Assembly: GCA_023525975.1 (NCBI GenBank)
Contig: CM042021.1
Coordinates: forward strand, 110,033,501-110,097,500
Origin: Smallanthus sonchifolius
Taxonomy: Eukaryota > Streptophyta > Magnoliopsida > Asterales > Asteraceae
Length of the DNA stretch: 64,000 bases
Reading direction: 5' to 3'
The position numbers and the translations under genes are program-made. The notes below the pieces were generated by a model. It was not told the DNA's origin. It searched no databases and worked only from the letters and a program-made list of their open reading frames with translations. Position 1 is the stretch's first letter; each line of letters opens with the position of its first letter. Shown in pieces: positions 43,232 through 53,843 of the stretch.

Positions 43232-43758
43232 TGTAGGTCCTGAGCAGAGCTGAGAGAACAGATCTGCGGAGAAATTCTTCAAACAGTCCCGATCGAGAGG
43301 CGGAATCTTTGGATCCGGTATCACTCTCGAATCAAAAAAAGGTAGAGACGGGTGCGGGAATCACATACACGAACAGAAACATATGAAAATGAAAAGAACT
43401 GATAAGTGAAAGCATAAAACGTATGATTCTTTGATTGAAATGAAAATAAACGCTCGATCATACACTAACAATTAGTCTCACCCCAGGGTGAGCTCCCCCT
43501 GGGGTGGTGATTCCCTCTACATACACACACACACACACACACTCCTAATGAGTATTCTACTATATATAGGAGGCCTCATGTGCCTTGTTTTCCAAGCCAC
43601 CTGCCAAACTGGCCTGAAAAAACAGGCATCGAAACTAGGTATTGAACAAATGTTCAACCAAAACTACTAGTTTCGATTGAACAAAAGTTCAACCGAAACT
43701 ACTAGTTTCGATACTGTAGTTTTTATTGTCAGCATCAGTCTCATTTCTATACCCAACA
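43232..43758 (-). repeat. 5' LTR of element F
   Basis: 527 bp, with many exact stretches in common with the 3' LTR. Differences include an expanded (AC)n (43520-43541) and the loss of one palindrome arm near 43640. Confidence 0.95.
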
Positions 43759-43763
43759 TCCTT

Positions 43764-44340
43764 ACATTTAATCCCCCTCATTTCTCTGTAAACTATGACC
43801 AGCTTTATCACCGCTTCACTCAAATCCTCAAAAACCAGAACTAGTCTACTCTAGGATTTTATTCTTTTATTCCTTTGCAAAGATCCAAAACAGCAAAACC
43901 TTGGGTTCAAGTTGTTCGAGTATTCATCCCCTATTAAAGAAGTATCATAGATACTCGTAGCTACATATTCAGGTTTGAACACCTAAACAATATAATTCTT
44001 TTTTCAAAGACCCAAAGCCGCAACATCTTCACAAATAAAACGAGACCTTTAGCCGATTACGACCCAGTTGCTCAAATTGATTAAGCATTCATTCCCTATT
44101 AAAAAAGTATCATAGACACTCGTAGCCTACATTTTCAGGTTTGAACACCTCACCAATATATGACAATTTGTATCATCCAACAAAAAACTCGTCCTTGTTT
44201 TGCGAAGCCACATCAAATACAAATTTCGGTCCCGAAAAACCAAAACTGCTATCTTCTAAAAAATGGCCCGAAATAAGCGTACAAACGATCCCTAAAAAAT
44301 TTGGCCAAGAAATATATATATATATATTTTTTTAATCCCA
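43764..44340. other. Interior of element E, right part
   Basis: No gene supported. Two similar segments (about 43890-43990 and 44060-44160, both with TATTAAA-AAGTATCATAGA and CAGGTTTGAACACCT) form a diverged tandem repeat of about 170 bases. Confidence 0.6.
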
Positions 44341-44349
44341 GATGATAGT

Positions 44350-44515
44350 TCATGCGTACTTAGCAAGTTCGCACAGCCAACTGTTCATGCGTACTTGATA
44401 AGTTCAAAGAGCCAAATACATATGCGTACTTAGCTAAGTACGCAGGTCACTACTCATGCGTACTTAGTAAGTACGCAGAAAAGGTGATTTTGCGTACTTA
44501 GACAGTACATCAGCG
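44350..44515. repeat. GCGTACTT-AAGTACGC palindrome cluster in the E leader
   Basis: Five copies near 44352, 44388, 44431, 44456 and 44491. The third reads TGCGTACTTAGCTAAGTACG, essentially a perfect palindrome centred on AGCT. In minus sense they lie about 235-400 bases behind the primer site. Confidence 0.9.
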
Positions 44516-44748
44516 TTCTTGACAGATCTTGTGGAGAATGCTCGAAAAGTGTTGGATCTGAGAAATTGATGCTTCCAAAATCTTAGAAATCATCTTCTAA
44601 CAAACCCATAGCCTTCCAAACACCAAATGAAGCGATAACAAAAACGAATTTAGGGTTTTTGGTCAACAAAAGTTACGACCAATTCATAAACACAGATCTG
44701 CTCAAAACCCAAAAACTCGAATCTGGAACACAAATGAACAAACACCGA

Positions 44749-44761
44749 GGCTCTGATACCA
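44749..44761 (-). other. Primer-binding site of element E
   Basis: Complement TGGTATCAGAGCC, two bases from the LTR. Confidence 0.9.
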
Positions 44762-44763
44762 GT

Positions 44764-45330
44764 TCTAGGTCCCGGGAGTCTCGTCGCACGGCGGAAAATA
44801 CAGATCTGATCGTTGATTCGTGTGGGAATGAAGAAACAAGATAGAGAAAACTACGAACATAAAGACAAGAGAATCAACACAGAAACGAAACGTAATCCAT
44901 AACAAACTAGTCATCCCGTCATTACAGATTACATACCGAAGGAGTACACATCTTTCGTTTACGCTCACGGATCATGCGGGCCGGGAGACCTCATCCCGAC
45001 CAGAACTTCTCTCACATTTTCCCTTGTTCCAAGTTCCACCTACAAATGAAGGCATCACCTTCTATTTATAGGGGCAACAACAATGCCTACATACTTGGCT
45101 AAGTACACAGGGAAAAAGCCATGCGTACTTGGCTAAGTACGCACGAACAAGGTGGTGTACTTGCTAAGTACGCAGGAACACCCTTCTGCGTACTATCCTA
45201 GTACACCGATACATAAAATTTTATATTTAGTTACTAAAACATGTTTCTACACACTCCCTCTTAACTATAGCTTCAAATTCTATCTATCACTAACACTGAT
45301 AATCATCAGTTTACAAAGAATGTCCTAACA
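44764..45330 (-). repeat. 5' LTR of element E
   Basis: 567 bp, closely similar to 40257-40822. The terminal CA is mutated to GA. It keeps the TATA box (CTATTTATA at 45062-45070, plus sense) and four GCGTAC palindromes (45088-45205), the first of which is damaged. Confidence 0.85.
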
Positions 45331-45424
45331 GACTCCCTCTAAACTAATGAAATCACGTGTCTTCTGGTGAGACTTGATCTTCTGGCATTCCACTTGTGAT
45401 CTTCCGATCTTCAATCTTCAATCG

Positions 45425-46476
45425 GCAATCTTCATATACCTAGCAGCAACACTTACGACCATCAGCTCAGTGTTAATGGTAGACAGGGAAGGGTCCCAGA
45501 CGCCTATATACATGTTAAGCCGAAGGCTGAAAGGACCGGAAGTCCGGTACCCAACAATGGCGAGACTAGACTAGCCCTGGTACATGCGTCCCGGAGACTG
45601 AGGAGGTATTTACAGGCGCACCCAATACAAGTCCTCACGGAGAAACCTATACAACAAGTACTAAGAAGACCAGAAGTGTCAGGAAGATTGTCAAATGGGC
45701 GATAGAATTGGGAGATCACACCATCGAATACAAGCCAAGAAAAAGTGTCAAAGGCCAATTCATAGCAGATTTCCTAACAGAAATAAAGGAAGAAGGAAGC
45801 GACGGAGGAGAAAAATTAAGCATACTAGAAGAAGAGAATAAAGACAAGATAAAAGATGAAGGAGCGAATCTATGGACTCTATTCATAGATGGAGCATCAA
45901 ATGTTGGAGGACGCGGAGCAGGTTTGGTATTAACTAGCCCAGAAGGTGTTGAGCTAACCCACGCAATCAAACTGGATTTCCCAGCTACCAATAACGAAGC
46001 GGAGTATGAGGCATTGCTAGCAGGGCTGAGATTGGCAAAACGGATGAAAGTCAAAGAACTAGAAGCATATGTTGACTCACTGTTGGTAACCAACTAGATA
46101 AACAAAATATATGAAGCAAAGGAAGAAGCCATGGGAATATACTTAGAGAAGGTCAAGGCGTTGATAAGTTGCATAGGGAAAGTAACATTTACACATATCT
46201 CAAGAGGAAATAACAAAAAAGCAGACGCGTTAAGCAAGTTAGTGAGCGTAGCCTTCGATCACTTCGCTAAGGAGGTAAGAGTTGAAGTGCTGACAACACC
46301 ATCCACCCAAGAGAAAGAAGTACTGCATATCAATGCACATGAAAGGATCACCTAGACGACCCCTATACGACAGTACCTAGAGGAAGGGATTATACCCGAT
46401 GATAAAGGAGAAGTCAGAAAAATCGAAATGAAAGCATTGCAATACGAGATGATAAGGGAGAATCTGTATAGAAAGT
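45425..46476 (+). pseudogene. pol: Tat/Ogre-type pol: RT connection, RNase H, second RNase H, integrase start
   Basis: Plus strand, with shifts. FIYLAATLTTISSVLMVDRE and RLKGPEVRYPTMARL, then after a one-base shift HASRRLRRYLQAHPIQVLTE, RLSNWAIELGDHTIEYKPR and the linker KGQFIADFLTEI. Next comes the additional plant-type RNase H of the Tat lineage: LWTLFIDGASNVGGRGAGLV (DGAS active site), NNEAEYEALLAGLRLAK, and after a stop (46095-46097) ISRGNNKKADALSKL. It ends in MIRENLYRKL, the beginning of integrase, exactly where element C inserts (46477). The second RNase H is the diagnostic feature. Confidence 0.9.
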
Positions 46477-46888
46477 TGTAACACCCAAAATATCAAAACC
46501 CCCAACTTAAACATTTTAAAACACGCGGAATTTAGGTCCCAAAACCACATTTAACGTATCAACACATTAAGTTTTACAAACACAAATTTAAATAACAATA
46601 TTTCCACAAAATTAGTTTAAACAAGATTACCAACAAGTTATTCATAACTTGTGACAACCCTGAATAGTTTGTAAAGACTCCCCACGAGAAGATTAAACAA
46701 AACAATCATCCACACGGTCCATGAGAAATCAATCCACATGATGCGAGACTCGAGATCACTTCGGAACTTTCCTAACATCAATTTGAACATGGTTAGTAAG
46801 TATAAGTAGACCTAAGGACCCCCCACAAGTCCCTAAAACAACGACAGGCCAAAATACCCAAAAGTTCCGGCGTCTACAAGACCCAAAT

Positions 46889-46945
46889 GGGCGTATCATA
46901 CGCTCCGGGTGTATGGTGCGCCCATTTGGGCGTATGGTATGCCCC
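46889..46945. repeat. GGGCGTA-TACGCCC palindromes in the left C LTR
   Basis: Three adjacent copies: GGGCGTATCATACGCTCC, GGGTGTATGGTGCGCCC and GGGCGTATGGTATGCCC. Mismatches are of the G-T type. The right LTR copy is at 53338-53396, where the last is GGGCGTATGGTACGCCC. Confidence 0.85.
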
Positions 46946-47297
46946 ACCCAGGTCAAGGGTGTCCGAAATCCGATTTTTAGCCTTTGCAACTTCCCGTCGA
47001 CTTACCTGATTATATTTTCAAGCGAATATGGTACACACCCATATATTTAAACATCATTTAGGGTTACCCTTATGTACCAACATATATTGTTTAGTTTTTT
47101 ATTCCCAAACTCGGGTATTACAACCCGTTTGCCACACGTTAAGATTTTTACTTCTATTCCCACCATTTCATTAATTTAGGCACACATTGGTCTACATTTT
47201 AAGATACTCAATAATACATTCATGATTTATGATTTACCATTCGTTTAATCTTGACATATCCACATGTCTAGCGAGAGATCCGCCTCTCGGTTTCTTA

Positions 47298-47425
47298 CAT
47301 GGAGTATTTGACTCCATGACAACTCATAAAGTATTTAACTTCATGCCATCCGTGAAGTATTTTACTTCACCTGCACCCGTAAGGCATATGACCTCACTTC
47401 CATCGATGAAATACTTAATTTCACG
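47298..47425. repeat. Five hairpins at a 27-nt period in the C LTR
   Basis: Starts at 47298, 47325, 47351, 47378 and 47405, each with 8-nt arms and a 5-nt loop. The first (CATGGAGT, ATTTG, ACTCCATG) is perfect; the third has arms GTGAAGT/ACTTCAC around ATTTT. Arm bases change together (GGAGT/ACTCC, GAAGT/ACTTC, GAAAT/ATTTC). Confidence 0.9.
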
Positions 47426-47469
47426 TAATCACCTCCATGAAGTATTATGTAATCAATCAATTTACCGTT

Positions 47470-48100
47470 TTACTACTAACGTTTGACTTTTACCATATTA
47501 AATCAATTTTAGTCTAACATTACTACATTTTACACTTTACTTGACTCTTGACCACATTGAGTCATTTACACCATTTAACCACATATCACATATTAGTTTG
47601 ACCAATAACCACATAAGTCAAGTTACATCTATTTACCACTTTTGCACATGCAAGTTTGACTATTAACCACATAGTCTAATTACATCTATTTACCACATTT
47701 GCACATTTAAGTTTGACTATTAAACACACCGTCTAATTATACCAATTTTAACATAATAGTTTGACCCAATACCACTAAAGTCCAATTAAAACAATTTCAC
47801 CATTATCCACAATGGTTTGACTTACATCAAGCTAAGTCAATTTACAACAATTCACCACATTCTAAATTTTGGTTTGACTATATTCCACCCTAGTCAACTA
47901 CACCACTTTACCACGTTTAGTTAATATAGTTTAGCTTGATATCACTTAAGCCAATTTCCACCCATTATCACACATCGACGGTTTAGTTTGACTAAATTTC
48001 CATATTTAGTCAAACATACAAGTTCTACCATAACAATTAAACATTGACTTTATAACACACAAGTCAAACACAATAACAACATGTAAATAGTATACCACAT
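47470..48100. repeat. GTTTGAC-rich degenerate repeat in the C LTR
   Basis: A run of about 40-80-base segments each with TTTGAC(T/C) and a following GTCAA-type complement (for example at about 47590, 47650, 47712, 47770, 47815 and 47870). The right LTR repeats the same run from 53480 to 53830. Confidence 0.7.
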
Positions 48101-49083
48101 AAACTACTTACACATAGACTACATATCTAAACTAAGTAAGTGCAAATCACTAACCTTTGCCAATAAAGATTCCACTCGGTCTTCAAAGCTAACATTTTTA
48201 ACGCCTTGATTACCTAAACATTCCACTTGTTTTAGTAATCTAAATCACCCCAATACATACACCAATTGGAGTTTAACATCCACCCAAGATCTTAAGATCA
48301 TCACCTATCACCTAATCTTGGTTTATTAAGGTTCACTCAAGCTTTTATCCTTCTTAATCAAAATCAACCCATTTTGACCCGTTAAGGTTTTCTCCCAATT
48401 TCCACAATTTCATCCAATTAATATTTCACAAATTCAATTGGGGTTTCTACTTGAAAATGTGTTTATATAATACCATAAATACTTATCCTCACTTACTTCA
48501 CCCAAACAAACACCCAAGATTCAAAACCCATAATTTGGGTCTCAAGAACCCTAATTTTCAAAATCTTCAATTAGGTGGAATCAACATGAATTGGTTGCAC
48601 CCTTAGCTTAGTAATGCTAGATAAACAATCCTTATCAACAAAACACCCAATACAACCCCCAATTCCTGTCCATTAAGGTTCATCCACCCAATCCTTTATC
48701 AAGAACATGAAGTTAGATTCAGGAATGAGATAGGAATGATTCTTACTTATTTAGATGAAGGTGTTGTGCAATCTAACCCTCCAAATCCAAGCATGCAAGC
48801 TCTAATCAGATTGTTCTTGGCTTGAACCTTTTTCTCCCCTCTTTTCTCTTCATAATCATGACACACACACATCTGATGTGTGTGTGTCGCCATCCTCCTG
48901 AAGCCCAAATTCATAATTGGTAAATTGCAATTCTAGTCCCTCTATTTTGCAATTTAAACCCTTTCATCCAAAACTAGGTTGTTTTAGTGAAATAAATACA
49001 CCCACCATCTTTTATTTTATTTAAAACACCACTATAATATAATAAATATATTATAGGATAAACTCAAAAGTTGGTTCGTTACA

Positions 49084-49265
49084 AATCACACCACCTAACT
49101 TTGGGTTTCGTCCCCGAAACCCGATCCACCAAAAGATTAGGGTAACACTCTGGTATCTATCCTCATATTTCCAAGTAGCTTCCGCCCTTATCTAAGGATC
49201 CCGCTGAACCAACACTTGGTTAATCCGCTTATACCACAAGCGTTTCACCTAACTACTAAAGGTAG
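49084..49265 (-). pseudogene. pol: Element C: chromodomain-like C-terminus of pol
   Basis: Directly next to the 3' LTR the minus strand reads RLWYKRINQVLVQ, then RAEATWKYEDRYQ after a stop, and a WIGFRGRNP tail. The VLVQ...EATWE pattern is the end of the integrase C-terminal chromodomain of gypsy chromoviruses. In-frame stops and at least one shift show decay. Further upstream (to the right) I could not recover integrase, RT or gag. Confidence 0.6.
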
Positions 49266-52200
49266 TCACCGATTCCTCTAGATGAAACACCCATCATCTA
49301 TCGCCTCAATACCGATATGAGAAGCAATATCCACTTCTCTCGCCACACATTACCGTGGATGAACCACGAGGAATGTATAATGGAGACTACACGAACCCCG
49401 AGTAACTCCTAATGTCATACCACTTTACAAACTAAAGTGAAGTCTGAACAGTCCCACTAAACGGGGACTTGGTCTCCCATGTTTTCAAACCCGATACACC
49501 TCCTTTATAAGGGGAACTTTTATATCGCCAAAGTTCCCATTTGAATTTCAGTACCCTCCTCCCTAAATCCACTTAGGGTTTTCTCTCCACCTTGAGTGGA
49601 TTTCTCAATCACACTCAATAAACAAGATCTTACACGCTAAGTCTTGAATCACAACATGATTCTTAGTTTCATGACAACCAATACCACCCAACCAAACTGT
49701 ATTCGACACTGTTCACCATTTAGTAATTCATTCAATCGAATATGAATACTCCAATGGTAGATAAGGTGAAACCATCTTTCAACTAATGGTAAATAGTTAC
49801 TAGATAAGGTGACACCATCTTTCAACTAATGGTAAATAGTCACTTGGTTTATTCCAATTCGAAGAAGAAACTTAAACATCAATCCGACTCAATGGGTACA
49901 GATGTTCCATGTCGTATCACACACTTCTTGAACCAAAGTTCTCTAACCACACGGAAGAGTAGGATCCCTTTTGGTATTCAGCCTTAGCCCGTAGGCAAGT
50001 GAGACACTTATAACCACACACTAGATTGTGCCTATTTTCATCCCCAGCCACCAAAAGTTAAAATCCAAAACAACATACAACAACCTACAAGACTTTTAAG
50101 TCTTATTCATCACCCATGAAGTTCAAAGACTTCAAGAACACCAATGAGGTTCGAGGACTTTTATTCAACTTTCTAACGCTCGTCCGCGTATAGATTCATC
50201 AGTTCCCTATCCAAATTCTATCCTTTAGTTGCTACGAGAATATACAATACTCCTGCCTTGATGCATAAACACAAAACCAAGTTTAATTCACGAGGCACCA
50301 AGACAACCTACAAGGCATACAGTCTTCCTACGGAAAGACGCGTCAAATGCCATAGGCAAATCCTCTTTCATAAACCAACACCCTATTAATCCCAACAGCG
50401 TAAATCATCCTTTGAGATTCAAGGATCTCAATCTTACAATGCCCCTTTGAAGTTTGAGCCTCATTTTCAATCACCGGTCGTGAAGTTCTATGACTTCAAA
50501 CGCCACCTATGAAGTTCTAAGACTCCAAACACCATTTACCCTATGATTACTTCAATCATTTCCGGTCAACATATATGTCTTTATAATTCACCACCTCATC
50601 CAATAATGGATTTCTACCAAAGCCAAAATGGCACATTAAATCAGTTCAAAGAAAGGCCTCTCCTTTCAGGGAATTCAGGAAACTCACGAAGATAGTGAGT
50701 TTGAACGACTTTGCTTCGAAGATAAAAATGACTATCATTGAATAAACGATCACCATATAAGCATACATGGGTCTACACACCTTTAACAATGATTCACATA
50801 AACCATGGAACTTCTAACAAGCCAGAAAGTTACATTCGCAATCCCATAGTATTCATAACGGAAAAGATACCATTCATGGGATATCACCCACCTTTACTTT
50901 GGTTTGTTGAAACTAAGACTTTTAGTCACATGCCCAAACCCAAAGGTTAACGCACGTATACAATCTTCCATTCTTCTTTTCCTCAAGAGAACGGTTACAC
51001 ACCAAGAAGAGACATTCGGGTATAGAACCCCCATGAACTTCTTCGCAACTGGAACATCAAGTATTCCATCACCCCGGTTGGTGTCAATGGCATAAGCCAG
51101 GCATACACCAATTCATGCGCTACGTGTTTCACCGTCTCTATGTGAGAACAGATCGACACGTCACCCTTTAGTCATACATGACGTTGATATGGTTACTAAG
51201 TAGCCACACAACTTTAACTACAATCGTAGGACTCCCTTCCATGTGATTGTTTCACCCACATCCTTTGATTAATAATTCACATAAATTCTCATCCAACAAT
51301 TATACCAAAAGACTTCAGTTTTGTCTTCGGTAGATAGAAATGTTCGGCCTGACAGCCTTAAAATTTCTATTTTCTCCCCCCTTTCATTCGTGTGCTTTAA
51401 CTCGGGATATTCAATTCGAATGAGTCCCGACCTGTAACAACTGTAGCACCCATTATCAGGACTACAACACTATGGCGTAGTGTGTCCCATCATTGCACAT
51501 GTGTAACTTCCACACATATGGCAACAACAAGTTGCCTTCCCAAAGGGATTTCTAGCTCGGCTAGAATGTTTGGCTTTCTTGAAGCCACCACTAGTTCCTC
51601 CTCACGCCCCACTAATTCCCCGAGTTTGATTTCTTTGTATTACATAATAATCAACTCCACCCGAGCTGTACACCACGAATGAGAATCCACTCTATAAGTC
51701 AACCAATAGCATCGAGAAAGCCGATCTATCCTCATTCACTCCGTTAATCCAATATTTGGGCAAGACCACACAAAATCATACTACAAGCACACAATCTTAT
51801 CATTAATCCACCGGTCTAATGTACGTGAAGAAAACTCCAAATTGCAAGATCCACACCGGCTTGTGGACAAAGCTAACTCAAGAAAGTCTCTCTAGTTCAC
51901 CCTATTACATTACCTCCATGTCCTTAAGCCTTTCTCCATACAAAGAACACCGAAAAATCCACCAAATTCCGGAGTCGACTCTCAGTGAGTAGTACTCTAT
52001 CCACCCATCACAATGGATCGCTTCAAAGCCAATACCATTATGGTGATGTATTATTCGTTGACCAACGAACAAACTCCCACTATTTCCTCATTTGGCTCGC
52101 CCACCACGAACCCCTTGTGAAGACAAGGTTTCCTTCCTCCACGTATTCGACTACAGTTGATCCTCCCGCCCTTAAGGCTTCATGCGGTTCTTCCGATTAC

Positions 52201-52895
52201 CACCTCAATGAGCTCCTATCTTCCTTGAAGGAAGCACAATATCACAAAAAGCTTTAGCCATCCTCCACTAGAATGTTACTTTCCATAACTCATGACTAAT
52301 CCCAAGCTCATCCTCATCCTCGAGGTGATATCCACATATACTCCTTCATGCACGAGTCTTAAGTCAACTTCCATCTATAATTCTGCCTATTAAGTTATGG
52401 TTCCCCCAGTCATCCCCGGCCATTTAGTAATAAGTTTGTAGGTGTTCTATAGGCATCTAGTCTTACTCTATAAGGCTCTACTTCTTCCTATGTGTATATT
52501 AATTACCCCTGCATAAACATTTATACACAAACACATAATATTTACATATACACATTTAACCACCTTCACTTACTCATTTTCGGTGTTCATCATCATATGG
52601 TTATCGAGAAGGTATTCGGACATGTTACATTAAGAATCATACTGTCCAGGCATGATCGATAATGTAATATGCCCAATTACATTAACTATCTCCATACAAC
52701 GAATCCCTTAACAACTTTTGGTACAATTAGATCACATTGGACACCAATTAAAACAAACAACACACAATCAATACTAACCTCGCCCTTTAAGCTCCATGTC
52801 TCAGTCACGCCATCATTTGATTCTCATTTCTCGACCATATCAAGAGCATTATAGGTTCGAATTTGGTGTCTCGTACACCAAATCCCTCAAACAGT
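49266..52895 (-). other. Decayed interior of element C
   Basis: 3.6 kb expected to hold gag and pol, but no frame longer than about 90 codons and no motif stands out. A possible ruined zinc knuckle (CHMCGSYTCAMMGHTTP) is readable near 51475-51530 on the minus strand. GAAGTTC/GACTTC hairpin-like motifs recur at 50116-50160 and 50415-50532. ORFs at 50738-52257 and 52669-52854 have no recognised domain. Confidence 0.5.
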
Positions 52896-52908
52896 GTCTC
52901 TGATACCA
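52896..52908 (-). other. Primer-binding site of element C
   Basis: Complement TGGTATCAGAGAC, an initiator-Met-type site with one difference, three bases from the LTR. Confidence 0.85.
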
Positions 52909-52911
52909 AGT

Positions 52912-53843
52912 TGTAACACCCAAAAATTCAAAACCCCCAATTTAAACATTTTAAAACACGTGAAATTTAGGTCCCAAAACCACATTTAACGTATCAACAC
53001 GTTAAGTTTTACAAACACACATTTAAATAACAATATTTCAACAAAATTAGTTTAAACAGGTTTACCAACAAGTTATTCATAACTTGTGATAACCCTAAAT
53101 ACTTTGTAAAGATTCCCCACGAGAAGATTAAACAAAACAATCATCCACACGGTCCATTAGAATTCAATCCACACGATGCGAGACTCGAGATCACTTTGAA
53201 GCTTTCCCTATATTCAAAACATCAATTTTAACATGGTTAGTAAATATAAGTAGACCTAAGGACCTCCCACAAGTCCCTACAATAACGACAGGCCAAAATA
53301 CCAAAACCCGAAAGTTCCAACGTCTACCACACCCAAATGGGCGTATCATACGCTCCAGGCGTATGGTGCGCCCATTTGGGCGTATGGTACGCCCCACCCA
53401 GGTCAAGGGTGCCCTAAATATGATTTTTAGCCTTTGCAACTTCCCGTTGACTAACCCGATTGCATTTTCTAGCCAATATGGTACACCATTTAACCACATA
53501 TCACATATTAGTTTGACCAATAACCACATAAGTCAAGTTACATCTATTTACCACTTTTGCACATTCAAGTTTGACTATTAACCACATAGTCTAATTACAT
53601 CTATTTACCACATTTGCACATTTAAGTTTGACTATTAAACACACCGTCTAATTATACCAATTTTAACATAATAGTTTGACCCTATACCATTAAAGTCGAA
53701 TTACAACAATTTCACCATTATCCACAATGGTTTGATTTACATCAAGCTAAGTCAATTTACAATAATTCACCATATTTTATATTTTGGTTTGATTATATTC
53801 CACCCTAGTCAACTACACCACTTTACCACGTTTAGTTAATATA
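52912..53843 (-). repeat. 5' LTR of element C, internally deleted and truncated
   Basis: Matches 46477-47035, then jumps (at a shared TACACC) to the sequence corresponding to 47570-47935, so about 530 bases are missing. It stops at TTAGTTAATAT where pol fragment B begins. About 1.15 kb of the LTR is absent at this end. Confidence 0.85.

Larger units (their letters stand above)
41656..43758 (-). mobile_element. Element F: complete 2.1-kb non-autonomous LTR retrotransposon
   Basis: Two LTRs (41656-42177 and 43232-43758) in minus orientation, primer site 43217-43229, polypurine tract complement (ATCTCCCCCTAG) at 42178-42189, and a perfect 5-bp target duplication TCCTT at 41651-41655 and 43759-43763. 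The 1054-bp interior has no ORF of note. The LTR ends match E and G (GGACCTACA), and F shares its palindrome motif with G. It must have been mobilised by another element's enzymes. Confidence 0.95.
40257..45330 (-). mobile_element. Element E: copia-like LTR unit, enclosing element F
   Basis: Minus orientation. 3' LTR 40257-40822, polypurine complement 40823-40840, a 170-bp Tat pol fragment in opposite orientation, noncoding interior, nested element F, a palindrome-rich leader, the primer site and 5' LTR 44764-45330. No coding capacity of its own is visible. Right of the 5' LTR the polypurine tract plus Tat fragment appears again (45331-45580), so this is LTR-interior-LTR-interior and not one clean insertion. 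Confidence 0.75.
46477..49083 (-). repeat. 3' LTR of element C
   Basis: Minus strand from TGTAACGAACCAAC (49083), preceded by a remnant of GGGGACGAAACCC and GTTAGGTGGTG, to GGGTGTTACA (46477). Noncoding apart from chance frames. It carries two palindrome/hairpin sets (46889-46945 and 47298-47425) and a run of repeated GTTTGAC/GTCAA-type half-sites from 47470 to 48060. Confidence 0.75.
46477..53843 (-). mobile_element. Element C: long-LTR gypsy element inserted in Tat pol
   Basis: Minus orientation: 3' LTR 46477-49083 (2.6 kb), interior 49084-52911, primer site 52896-52908, and a 5' LTR beginning at 52912 that is shortened and cut at 53843. Pol is almost unreadable apart from a chromodomain-like end next to the 3' LTR, so it is an old chromovirus-type element. 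AAAGT (46472-46476) may be the target duplication. Confidence 0.75.

Noticed and set aside
44764..45330. E as one simple insertion with a target duplication
   Set aside because: Flanks do not match: AGATG on the left, polypurine tract and Tat fragment on the right.
51475..51530. Zinc knuckle of element C gag
   Set aside because: Cys/His spacing does not fit the C-x2-C-x4-H-x4-C pattern; kept only as a possibility in the interior entry.
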